Assembly (NCBI GenBank): GCA_037176705.1
Contig: CM073887.1
Location: forward strand, 29,391,501 to 29,455,500
Source: Molossus alvarezi
Taxonomy: Eukaryota; Chordata; Mammalia; Chiroptera; Molossidae
Length of the DNA: 64,000 nucleotides
Direction of reading: 5' to 3'
In this document: positions 13,700-24,079 of the stretch, piece after piece
How the letters are laid out: the number at the start of each line of letters is the position of its first letter
Position numbering within the stretch: position 1 is the stretch's first letter
Program-made: the position numbers and the translations under genes
The notes under the pieces: model-generated
Databases searched by the model: none
Told to the model about the DNA's origin: nothing
The model's input: only the letters and a program-made list of their open reading frames with translations

Positions 13700-13890
13700 A
13701 CGGATTCATTTATTTATCCAAAAAATATTTATTGAGCTCATGCTGTGTGCTAAGTACTGCTCTAATTCACACAAGTGATTAACAAAGTCCTGTATTTATG
13801 GAGTTAACATTCTGGTTAGATACACAACATCAGCAAACAAACCAGTAAAATTATAGGGGGCCAGATGATGGTAAGTGTTGTGACTTCCAG
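13700..13890 (+). repeat. Ancient mammalian repeat fragment (L2-era)
   Basis: ATTTATTGAGCTCATGCTGTGT, GGAGTTAACATTCTGGTTAGA and AGATGATGGTAAGTG appear in the order of a widespread old mammalian repeat. The family name could not be fixed by eye. A longer member lies at 19.47 kb. Confidence 0.5.
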
Positions 13891-13980
13891 TCATTCCATT
13901 CCAATGAAAATATTTATCGTTCCTTTATCCTAATTTACTATTTTTATTTTATCTACCTCCTATCAGCACTTAATCTTCTA

Positions 13981-16668
13981 ATTCTTTTTTTAACTTACCT
14001 TTATTGTTGAATATGTCACAGATGTCCCTCTTTTTACCCGTCTTAACTCCCTCCTCCCCAATCCCGCCCCTCTCCTGCCTTCCCCACACTATTGTTTGTG
14101 TCCATTGGTTATATATATATATATATGCACAGAAGTTCTTTGGTTTATCTGTTTCTGCCATCCCTCCTCCCTTCCCTTTGAGGTTCATCAGTCTAACAAC
14201 CAATTTGTACTTCTTAATCCTTTCAACTTTTTCACCTAACACCCCTCAAATCTGGCAACCAACAAAATGCTCTTTGTAACTATGAGTCTGTTTCTGTTCT
14301 GCTTGCTCATTTTGTTTGTAGATTCAGTTGTTGATAGACAGGTATTTATTGCCATTTTATTGTTCATATTTTTTTATCTTCTTCTTCAAAGACACTGTCA
14401 ACATTTTATATAATACCAGTTTCATGGAGATGTACTCCTTTAGCTTTTTCTTGTCTGGAAAACTTTTTATATGGCCATTGGTTCTACAGGATAGCTTTGC
14501 AGGATACAGTAATCTTGGTTGTAGGTCCTTTCTTTTCATCACTTTAAATATTTCTTGCCACTCCCCCTGGCCTGCAAAGTTTCTTTTGAGAAATCAGCTG
14601 ACAGCCTTAGGGGAGCTCCTTTGTAAATAACTAACTACTTTTCTCTTGCTGCTTTTAAGATTTTCTCTTTGTCTTTAACCTTTGGCATTTTGATGATGAT
14701 GTGTCTTGGTGTGGACCTCTTTGGGTTCATCTTGTGTGGAACTCTCTGTGCTTCCTGGACATGTATGTCTATTTCCTCCACCAAGTTAGGAAAGTGTTGT
14801 CATTATTTTTTCAAATTGGTTTTCAATTTCTTGCCCTCTCTCTTCTCCTTCTGGCACTCTCATGATGTGAATGTTGGTACACTTGGAGTTGTCCCACTGA
14901 CTCCTTATACTATCCTCATTGTTTTGGATTTTTTTTTCTTTTTGCTGTTCTGATTAGGTGTTTTATGCTTCTTTATATTCCAAATTGATGGTTTGCTTCT
15001 TGGCTTCACGTACTCTACTATTGAGTCCCTGTAAATTATTCTTTATTTCAGTTAGTGCCTCCTTCATTTCTGACTGTGCCTCCTTCATTTCTGACTGGTC
15101 CTTCTTTATGCTCTTGAGGCCCTCACTAAGTTCATTGAGCATCCCTATAAGCAATATTTTGAACTCTGCATCTGTTAGATTGCTTATTTCCATTTTATTT
15201 AGTTCTTTTCCCAGAGTTTTCTTTAATTTTGGACATGTTTCTTTGTCTCCTAATTTTGGCTGCCTCCTTGTGTTTGTTTCTATGTATTAGGTAGGGTTTC
15301 TATGTCTCCTAGGCTTCCTAGGATGGCCTGTTGTAACAGATCTCCTGTAGGCTCCAGTGGTATAGCCTCCTTGATCACCCAGCTGGGCTCTTGAGGTGCA
15401 CCCCTTGTGTGGACCTTACACCCTTGTGTTGCAATTGAGTCTTGATTGCTATTGGCACATCAGTGGGAGGGTTTACTCAGGCTGGTCAGCTTCAAGGACT
15501 GGCTGTGCCCACTAACCACTGACTTCTGACTACTTTGTATGATCAGCTGTGCAGTAGCCCACCACACAGAGCAAGACTTAATTCAGCAGTTTTCTGTTAG
15601 CCCCTGAGTCCATTCCTTGAGTGTGTCACTTGTAGAGGTGGTTGGGTGATGGTGCTTGCATGTGGTCTGAAGCTGTCCACTGGATGTGCTGGCTCTGGGG
15701 CAAGGTCAGCCACTGCCTGTGTTCTACCCAGGGCCACCAGGCATAAGCTACAAAGTGGTCTGCAGATGGCTGCTTCTTGTGCTGGGCTTGGAGATGCTGA
15801 GGAAAAGCCAAGTTGTGAACCAAGGCTGGCTGCTCTAGTGCTGGGCCTGGGCCACTCAGCAAGAGTTATGGAGCTTGCTGTGGCCAGATGCTGCTTGTTT
15901 GAGAGAACTTAGGAAAATCTGAAGCAGGAGCCAAAACAGGCCAATCCTACGGTAAAGCCACTGGAAACAGCTTGGGTGGGCCTGAAAGTTAGGTGGGGCA
16001 GGGCCTCAGGAATCACCAGGGCGGGGCTACCAGTGTGAACCAGGTTGCTGGAGTTGTTCCAAATATGGCGGCTGTCTGCCTGCCCTGTGGGGGAAGGACT
16101 CACCAAAGGAACAAGGGCCTCCATCAGCACCTCTGTACAGAATAAAGCTGCCCCTCCAGCTCTCATCCCAAGGTCAAACAGCGCAGTTCTTCCCTGTTCT
16201 CTGGTGCCCCTCAAGCTGCCTCCCCTCAGATCTCAGAGGGAGTGAGTCCCAGTAAGTTCTCGCCAGGCCCTTTAAGAGGAGCTGCCTGGGGCTCCGCAGC
16301 CTCAGCCTCCCTCAGCCTCAGTTCCCACTGGTTTTTATAGCCAGAGTTATGGGGACTTCTCTTCCTCGCACTGGAACCCTGGTGTGGGACGGGGACCCCT
16401 CACTCTTTAGGGAGGACCTTCCCTGACGAGGTGTCCTTCTAATTTTTATCTGCCACACGTGGGTGTGGGACTAGCCCATCATGCCTCTGCTCCTCCTACC
16501 AGTGTCGATGTGGCTTCTTCTTTAATTTTGTAGTTGTAGGACTTCCATTCAGCTTGATTTCAGGTGGTTCTGAAGGATAGTTGTTCTGTAGTTTAGTTGT
16601 AATTTTGATGTGGTTGTGAAAGGAGGTGAAACCACGTTTACCTACGCTGCCATCTTGACTGGAAGTTG
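13981..16668 (-). mobile_element. Full-length HAL1 (half-L1) retrotransposon
   Basis: The direct repeat TAATCTTCTA at 13971-13980 and 16669-16678 brackets about 2.69 kb. Read on the minus strand, the element begins AACTTCCAGTCAAGATGGCA (an L1-type 5' end). A roughly 1.4-kb GC-rich 5' leader follows, then a decayed ORF1 (about 15235-14357), then a short 3' UTR with an AT microsatellite, and it ends in an A-rich tail. No ORF2 is present and there is no room for one, which is the defining architecture of HAL1. The intact 5' end and TSD show a complete insertion. Confidence 0.85.
14357..15235 (-). pseudogene. HAL1 ORF1 (L1 ORF1p-like) remnant
   Basis: The first part reads MEISNLTDAEFKILLIGML, typical of L1 ORF1, followed by a heptad-rich segment with QSEMKEA duplicated in tandem (coiled coil). 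Later frames carry [12 protein letters not shown] in a shifted frame, matching the [13 protein letters not shown] region of the L1 ORF1 RNA-binding core. The C-terminal end reads RLLYPAKLSC and IKSFPDKKKLKEYI. Frameshifts and stops break it into at least three frames. In the family this protein is an RNA-binding trimer; here it is not translatable as one chain. Confidence 0.8.
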
Positions 16669-16679
16669 TAATCTTCTAT

Positions 16680-19460
16680 TTCAACTAAATCTGCCTGAGG
16701 GCTTAGTCTTTGGGCCTCTTCTACTCTGTAATCTCTTCCCTACTTATATATCGATTAGAAGACATATAAATGTTAAGAACCCCAAACAGGTATCTCTAGG
16801 CCATAACTCTTTTCTGAACTTGTTTTCTATATTCTAATATCTCCAGTTGCATTACCAAAAGGTATCTCAAAAAACAAATTTCACTTTTTTTCTCTCAATC
16901 CACATCCTCTCCAGATCGATGAGTTTACTCAGAAGGAATAAGCTGGTACAGGTGCTATACTACAGAGGGTCATAGATTCTTCTTACAAATGGGGCCCAAC
17001 TGAGGCAATTGGTTTTGCTTAGGTCATAGAGTGTGATATAGGCAGTCTAGAAGTTAGTTTCTCTGTCTTACAGAATTTATAAGCTACCAAAAAGAAAAGG
17101 GCAATAATGATCATTTAGGCCATTTCCCTGTTACAGAGCAGAGCAAAGTTAACTGTGGAAGTTAAAACACATGCCTGATTGTGATGGAACCAGTTTAATG
17201 TGCTTCCTTCTGTATTTATACAAGGACAGTAGCCTTTCCTCAAGCAATAAGCACAGTGCAAATAAAAAGTCACAGTGGGAGATATATAAAAATTGCAGTA
17301 GGAAGTGGCACAGTCTGTGTGCGATGGACAGAGGTTTCACAAAGGAAGTGACGAGCCCTCTCTCAAAAAGCCTGTAGTAGTTTCTTAGGATGGAGTGAGA
17401 GCGCTCCAGATGAAACCCTCAGGACGCTTGACTTCTCTGCAACATTGGATGATGTTGATGAAGTGGGGGATTTGCTTCATCTTCACGTTCTAATCATAGG
17501 CACGAATCCCCAGCAACTTTCCCCATCTCAAATGCTACATTTTGTTCCTAAGGAAATACTTCAACTCTTAGTTTGTTTTCCCACGTGATTAAAAGATTCC
17601 AGAGAATGTGTAAACAAATCAAAATCTCTCCAATTTTAATCTACTAAATAAGGTAACTACTGTACTCTAAACCTTATCACCATAAGCAGCACACCCTATG
17701 AGAAAATAGTTTGATTCAGAGAAAAGTGTTATTTTTGAAGAAGAGAAACCTCTGTCCATCCCCTTTACCACTTTTAAGGCTGACTTGGTTAAATCTAATG
17801 TTAGGCACATACTTTTTAGATACATACGCATTTTGTTTTCTCAAGTTAATGAGGTTGTTTTTTGTGGTTTTTTTTTTTTTTTTGATGCTTCTGTATAAAT
17901 GTTGAGGTTACAAGGAAAAGTCATAGGATCATTATTGCACCATCTGTTGTAGCAGGTTTGTTTTAGTCAACTGCTTTCAGTATTCTTACTGAGCTGTCAA
18001 CAATCTGCCAATTAATTATGAAAACCTAACAGGTTGTCAGAGGTTACTGCACTGAGAAAGTGAGCTCACCAGCCAGTACATCATGGGATGGATTGCTGCT
18101 GATTTACAAACAATTTCCAGAACACCTTCTGTGGATGAGTAAAGTTTTAAAGACATAATAATGACATCTTTGGATCCTGTAGCAGAGGAGAACTAAGGAG
18201 ATAATCATTAGTTTCTGAGCATCTATGAAGAAGAACAATCTTTTTGTTTAGGTTGTTATTTGATAGCTATATAATTGGATTCAATTATTTTTCTTGGTAA
18301 TGTTTTGATGGAGACAGTTAAGGTAGCTATTCATATAAGATAAACACAGAAACGAGTCTTTGTCCTTTGTCTTGTCTAACAGTACATTGCTGAGGTCAAA
18401 CACCTATCTGTAGTAGAAATCAGAATTCTCCTTAAAAAAGTTATTGGATTTGTAATATTAGTTCTGTTTCACTTTATCTGTGATATAAAGTAAATTACTC
18501 CATTTTTCTAATAGCTTTTGCTGAAATAAACTGTTTATATTTTTTATTTTTGTACTTTTTATTATTAAAAAATTTTAGACCTGAAAACTATAACACTATC
18601 ATTGACGACATTGTTAGTCATTGTTAATAATATAAAATAAGTGAATTAAAATAGTACAAGTTGGTTGCATGTACTGCATCAAAGATTTACACACTGACTT
18701 ATTTTTTATCAACTTTTTATGAAACTTCTTAAAGCAGATATTTCAAGCCTATTGCCTTCGGCAGATAAAATATGTCAGTAGACAGTTGATCTAATGGTAA
18801 ATGTATGCAAGTTTACTTATCCAAGATTGATGAGATTTTGGGGATTTATTAAAATTAATTGTTAATTTACTGTATATTTTATAGTAGATAAAAATTGTAA
18901 CCATATGTTTATGTATATATATATATGTGTGTGTGTGTATGCCTGTGTGTGTGTGTGTATATGCCTGTGTGTGTGTGTGTGTAGAAAGAGAGAGGAAAAG
19001 GAAAAAAGGAAGAAAAAAAGCATAGAGGAATAGAAACCCTTATATGAGCAATTTGAGCACTTTTAAGAAATTTATGACCTCACCTTTACTCAGAGTCATG
19101 AAGGGACAGAGTTGTTGTTTTACCTCTTCCCACCCTCTCCTGGTTGACAACAGAAGGAACATAGTATTCAGACACCTGAGAAAATATCCCTTCACCTGAG
19201 CTGGTTCTATTTGTTTGATTCTTGGGCTCTACCTTAGATCTAAAATATTCCATTCATTTGTCTTATAAACTCATATTTACCTCTAAGAGAAGTATTAGAC
19301 GATACATCAAAATGACAGCAAAGTGATGGAAGACAAATGAAAATATTTATTTTTCTCAGGTTTGTTTTCAGATGTTTTGTAGCAGTAGTGAAAACAGGTA
19401 TTCCATTAAGCATTGTCAACATGCCAAAAGACCCACTATCCTTCTTTTATTCTTGAATAC
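16680..19460. other. Intron-like DNA; TG microsatellite only
   Basis: No exon-like or repeat structure was recognised apart from the TG tract near 18.9 kb and a poly-T run at about 17869-17883. Confidence 0.55.
18911..18983. repeat. Compound (TA)n(TG)n microsatellite
   Basis: TATATATA is followed by three TG runs separated by TATGCC and TATATGCC interruptions. This suggests an imperfect duplicated block of TATGCC(TG)n. Confidence 0.95.
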
Positions 19461-19467
19461 AGGATGA

Positions 19468-20620
19468 CATTCATTTATGTATTTATTTATTGAGTGTCTA
19501 GTAAGTGCCAGGTGATTTGCTAGACCCACATGATATAATGTTGAAAAAAAAATCACCCCCGCTCAACTAGTGTGGCTTAGTGGTTTAGTGTCAACCCATG
19601 AACCAAGAGGTCACAGTTTAATTCCCAGTTAGGGCACATGCCCAGGTTGTGGGCCCAATCCCCAGTGGGGGAAATGCAGGAGGCAGCCAATCAATGTTCT
19701 CTCTCATCGATGTTTCTACCTCTCTCTTTCTCTCCCTTCCTTTCTCTCTAAAATTAATAAAGAAAAAATATTTTTCAAAATTCACCCATATCTCTGCATT
19801 CATGAAGTTTGAAGGAGAAGAGAGATATATGTGTAATCTAGTGAAGAAGGCCAACATTCAAACAATCATATTAATATTGCATAATTATAAACAGATGCTC
19901 TGAAATCAAGTAAAACTGATCTATGATTGTGAGTGACTAAGAACTGTAACTCAGGCTTGATGTTATGGGACAGGATCCTTGAAAGATGTGTTTTATCTGA
20001 AGGCCTTTGGATGATAAATGGAGAAGAAAAAGTTGCATTTCAAGTGGAGGAAGTAGCATAAAAAAGCCGATAGTGGGAATGGACAAAATAAATTCAAAGA
20101 ACTGAATGAAGCTTAGTGTGGCTGGAGAGCAGTTATTTGCAGAAAGAGAAAGACATACAGAGCCTGAAGTCTTTGGGAACTTATAGGCTATATCAGTAAT
20201 TTTGTTTTTATCTTAAAGGTAAATGAGTAAATTCTAAAATTACTGACAAAACCAATAACGTCATGTTTGGATTTGTCGTAATAATTCGGGCTGTTGTGTG
20301 GAGAATGGATTGAAGGTTTGTGTGCATAAATGTGAAAGGTCAGTAAGGATATAATTGAGGCAGATCAGGAAGGGGTGGTGCTGATAGTATGAGCTAGGCT
20401 TGTGACTGTAGACTTGGAGAGAAACTGATGTTTGAGGAATATGTTTTGAAAGTAGAAATAACAGAGCATACTGATGGGTTTAGTATGAAAGGTAAGGGGA
20501 CCAAAGATGTCAAGGATGGTGTCTTTGTATGCTTGAGTAAATGGATAAGTGAAAATCTGGGAAAGCATGACTTTGCATTGGAGTATGTGTACTATGAGGA
20601 GATGCTTCTGAAACATAAAG
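19468..20620 (+). repeat. Ancient mammalian repeat, split by a SINE
   Basis: The left part (TTTATTTATTGAGTGTCTAG, AGTGCCAGGTGATTTGCTAG) and the right part (GGGCTGTTGTGTGGAGAATG, then TTTAGTATGAAAGGTAAGGG and AAGATGTCAAGGATGGTGTC) follow the order of one old interspersed repeat. The 19560-19779 SINE interrupts it. The 82-codon open frame at 20428-20676 is inside this repeat and not a gene. The family is not assigned. Confidence 0.5.
19560..19779 (+). mobile_element. Ves SINE
   Basis: Head AGTGTGGCTTAGTGGTTTAG, central TGGGCCCAATCCCCAGTGGG and tail CTAAAATTAATAAAG. Short TSD ATCACCC / TTCACCC at its edges; it is nested in an older repeat. Confidence 0.9.
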
Positions 20621-20762
20621 ATGAAGCTGTTAAGCAGGCTAACTACCAATCTGGAGGTTGTGTGGCTGGGAAGTAATACAGGTATTTAAAACATTTTAAT
20701 TCCATTAAAAATTATAATTTGAGGCTGTCTAATATTTGGTGGATACTTCTTTATGTTAAATA

Positions 20763-21464
20763 CAGTGATACCTTGGTTCTCGAACATAATTCGTTCCAGG
20801 AGGACGGTCGAGAACCAAATTGTTCGAGAACCGAAGCAATGAAACCAATAGGAAATAATGGAAACTGGATTAATTCGTTCCAAGCCCCAGAAAATGCCTA
20901 TTTACTGGCCTAATTTGTATATAATATGTAGAAAAACATAAGTCTCAACAAGAAATAAAAGTGTACAGTATGTATTAAAAAAAATAAAATAAAATGTACT
21001 CTCTCCACAAAGTGTGACTCTCTCTGCACTCACACTGATGACGCCAGCAAGGCGCGCTGGGCCGAATGAACGCCATTCGGCTCAACTCGGCTCATCTCGG
21101 AAGTTCGAGTTCCAAATATTTGTTCGGATTCCGAGACAAAAGTTTCTCGAATCTCCTGGTCGAATACCGATTTGGTCGAAAACCGAGGCGTTCGAGAACC
21201 GAGGTTCTCTCGAATCTCCTGGTCGAATACCGATTTGGTCGAAAACCGAGGCGTTCGAGAACCGAGGTTCTCTCGAATCTCCTGGTCGAATACCGATTTG
21301 GTCGAAAACCGAGGCGTTCGAGAACCGAGGTTCTCTCGGAGCTCCTGGTCGAATACCGGTTTGGTCGAAAACCGAGGTGTTCGAGAACCGAGGTTCTCTC
21401 GAATCTCCTGGTCGAATACTGATTTGGTCGAAAACCGAGGCGTTCGAGAACCGAGGTATCACTA
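20763..21464. mobile_element. Tc1/mariner-type non-autonomous DNA transposon (MITE) with tandem-amplified end
   Basis: Terminal inverted repeats: left CAGTGATACCTTGGTTCTCG and right (reverse-complemented) TAGTGATACCTCGGTTCTCG, differing at two places. TA lies at each side (20761-20762 and 21465-21466). The related locus at 23.3 kb has no element here and reads TATA, so the right boundary is uncertain by 2 bp. About 0.7 kb long, with no transposase. It contains further GGTTCTCGAAC motifs in both orientations and is unusually CpG-rich from about 21040 on, which argues for a recent insertion. The superfamily is inferred from the TA duplication and CAGTG terminus; pogo/Tigger-type is possible. 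Confidence 0.82.
21148..21462 (+). repeat. Five-copy 63-bp tandem array inside the MITE
   Basis: Units start at 21148, 21211, 21274, 21337 and 21400. Units 1-3 are identical, unit 4 has several substitutions and unit 5 runs into the right terminal repeat. Each unit contains GCGTTCGAGAACCGAGG, the inner part of the terminal repeat. Because 63 is a multiple of 3, frames stay open on both strands. Confidence 0.97.
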
Positions 21465-21499
21465 TATTCAAGTATAAAATAAATTGACATTTAGACTAT

Positions 21500-22690
21500 G
21501 TTGGAAAAACCTGGGCTGAGTGAATGGAGTAGGATAAGTGGCTAGCAATAAGATTTGATCAAATATAACCTTTAATAGCAAAGTAAAGGAGTAGGAGTAA
21601 CTCACAAAAGAATTGAGGAATTTTCATAAATTTTATAGAAATAGAAGAGAGGGGTATCATAGATATCAAGTAAAGTGACTGTTTCTTGAAAAAAGAACTG
21701 TTACTTTGATAGTGACATAGAAACAAGATTGAAGTAAACTATGGTCAGACAATGGACAGAATGAAATATACAACTCTTTACTGACAGGATTAATCAATTG
21801 GTTAAGTTACTCAAAAAGTCAAATGTACAGATTGGCTCAGGAGAAGAAAGAGCTCATTTATTGCCACAATATGTACAAAGATGTGCTGGTGAAAGTGGTG
21901 AAATGAAATGTAATTGAACTCAAGGCATAAGTTTGTTTGTAAAAGAGCTTAGCATTTATATGATAATAAATGTATGACATTGTACAATTTTCTGGTGTAT
22001 CCAAAACATAGAACATTAAAAAGAGTCATGGCAATTTTCGCTTAACGCATTTATAAAGCAATTTTCTAGGAGATCCCTGTTATTATTATTATTTTTTTTA
22101 ATTTACTTTCTTTATTGAAGGAGAAGCCCTTTTAGATACTATTGGGGAAATATATTCATAACATAAATAACTCATCTGCATAATTTCTGTTGTACCTTAG
22201 TTTGAGTCTCTACCATCCATGGTAGACTCTCTTCTTAATCTCTCACCAATCTTTGCCAGTGAATTAAAATAACTATAGTTTCATTAAGCATTATTTACCA
22301 AACATACTCAAAGAGAAATTCAAAATTTATAAATATGTTGGTAATATATATTCTCTGTGAATGCTTAGAAAATTATCCATGGTTAATGTTTTCTTTTTAA
22401 AATTTTCTTTCAATATGCTTTTACTAATTTTCTTTTCAATACGTTTTTATTGGCCTCTATATTCTATTTATTGAATGTTCTGTAAGGGCTGTATTAGTGA
22501 AAATATAAAACAGTATTTATTATGATGAAGGGATCATAATTTATATTTGGAGATGCTCACTTATCATGGATTCAGTTGGCAAGTGCTCGTAATATTTTAT
22601 TAGATTCGTGGAGATTTCTTTACACTATTTAATATTTTTTAATATGTTTGTTAAATGTATAATGCATTTTCTGATTACTTGCAATGTTAA
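21500..22690. other. Presumed intron flank upstream of the FSTL5 exon
   Basis: AT-rich sequence with no recognised repeat or second exon. Confidence 0.5.
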
Positions 22691-22699
22691 TTTTCACAG
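22688..22699 (+). promoter_or_regulatory. Splice acceptor of FSTL5 exon 2
   Basis: TTAATTTTCACAG has a short pyrimidine run and a CAG/G boundary. The polypyrimidine tract is weak (interrupted by purines), so this is the better of two nearby AGs rather than a strong consensus site. Confidence 0.6.
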
Positions 22700-22856
<157 letters not shown>

Positions 22857-23311
22857 TGAATTTTCTCATAGTGCCTAGTAACTGGGAACTAAACTACTAG
22901 TTGTCTGGTTTATTATTCACTCAGGAGCACTTATTTCAGAATATGCTTTCAGAATATAATTTTCTTATTACAAAAAAAATGCATATTTTAAAACACATAA
23001 TGGTAGTAATTTTGTAAATTTACAAATTTGAAAATGAATACTTGACAAAGTATAGAGACAGCTCATTAAAAATATATGATTAAAGTTAAGAAGTAGTAAT
23101 AGTAATGGATTTATAAAAATAAATAAATGTGTTAAATCATAATCAACCAAATACTTTCTATTGCTTCCCCGTCAATTTTAAGTTTAATACTTTTTAAACT
23201 AAAGCAATAGTATTATTTTCTTGAATGTTTTATAAAGATAAACTAAAAAGGATTTGTGTACTCTAGGGAAATGTGTAAGTTGGTACAAGATTAGTTTTTC
23301 TAGAAATAATT

Positions 23312-23682
23312 AAACATTTTAATTTCATTAAAAATAATAATTTTGGGCTGTCTAATGTTTGGTAAATACTCTTTTTTAAATTACTTTTTATCCTCACTCA
23401 AGGACATTTTTGCATTTATCTTCAGATAGAGCAGGAGGGAGAGAGGAAGAAAGAGAGAGAGAGAAACATTGATGTGAGAGAGACACATCTGCTGGTTGCC
23501 ACCCACACGACCCCAACTTGGGCTGGGGACAAACTGCAACCGAGGTACGTGCCCTTAGCGGAAACCGAACCTGGGACTCTGGTCCATGGGCCGACACTCT
23601 AACCATGAGCAAAACAGGCCAGGGCGGTAAATACTTCTTTATGTTAAATATATTCAACTATAAAATAAATTGACATTTAGAC
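23312..23682 (+). repeat. Locus copy B with SINE inserted
   Basis: AAACATTTTAATTTCATTAA at the left and TAAAATAAATTGACATTTAG at the right are the same sequence as copy A, in the same orientation. Copy A lies 1.2 kb upstream of the FSTL5 exon and copy B 0.5 kb downstream. Confidence 0.85.
23371..23625 (-). mobile_element. Ves SINE
   Basis: Antisense: right end ACAGGCCAGGGC, central GGTACGTGCCCTTAGCGG, left end ATCCTCACTCAAGGACATTT. TSD GGTAAATACT at 23361-23370 and 23626-23635. Confidence 0.93.
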
Positions 23683-23841
23683 ATAATGTAAGTTACGTAG
23701 GTTACACATTTACAATATTTTAAGCTAGTGCTTTTATTTTAATAACAGATCATGATACTGTAAATAACAAACTTAAATAAATATTACATCAAATAAAAGC
23801 TTATGTAATATATTTTGGTTTTCATAGAAAGTAGAAAAAAG

Positions 23842-24078
23842 GCCCTGGCTGGTTTGGCTCAACACTTAGAGTGTCGGCTGCTGATTGGAGAGTCCTGGGT
23901 TCGGTTCCCACTAAGGGCACGTACCTAGGTTGCAGTTCGTCCCCTGCCCTGGTAGGGGTCATGTGGGTGGCAAATATTCGATGTGCCTCTCTCACATGAT
24001 GTGTCTTTCTCTTCCTCCCTATCTCCCTTCTTCTCTATCTGAAGATAAAGGCAAAAATGTCCTTGGGTGAGGATTAGA
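23842..24078 (+). mobile_element. Ves SINE
   Basis: GCCCTGGCTGGTTTGGCTCA head, GGGCACGTACCTAGGTTGCA block, and TGAAGATAAAGGCAAAAATG / CTTGGGTGAGGATTAG tail. It is followed by a short (GATA)n tract. Confidence 0.92.
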
Positions 24079-24079
24079 A

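Larger units (their letters stand above)
20688..21496 (+). repeat. Locus copy A (about 105 bp) with transposon inserted
   Basis: The outer parts 20688-20762 and 21465-21496 together match 23312-23370 plus 23626-23682 at roughly 92% by eye (about 8 differences). Copy A holds the Tc1/mariner-type element. Copy B holds a SINE instead and thus gives the pre-insertion sequence. Confidence 0.85.

Noticed and set aside
15600..16450. GC-rich region considered as a CpG island or the non-coding first exon of FSTL5
   Set aside because: It is the 5' leader of the HAL1 insertion bracketed by a TSD, and CpGs are not unusually dense.
20428..20676. 82-codon + strand open frame
   Set aside because: It lies in an ancient interspersed repeat, has no family match and no splice or promoter context.
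21148..21462. Regular direct repeats resembling a CRISPR array
   Set aside because: The units are contiguous with no unique spacers and lie in a mammalian transposon.
21014..21490. Overlapping open frames of 101-157 codons on both strands with 21-residue repeats
   Set aside because: They come from the 63-bp tandem array, whose length is a multiple of three, inside a non-autonomous DNA transposon. No real protein is implied.
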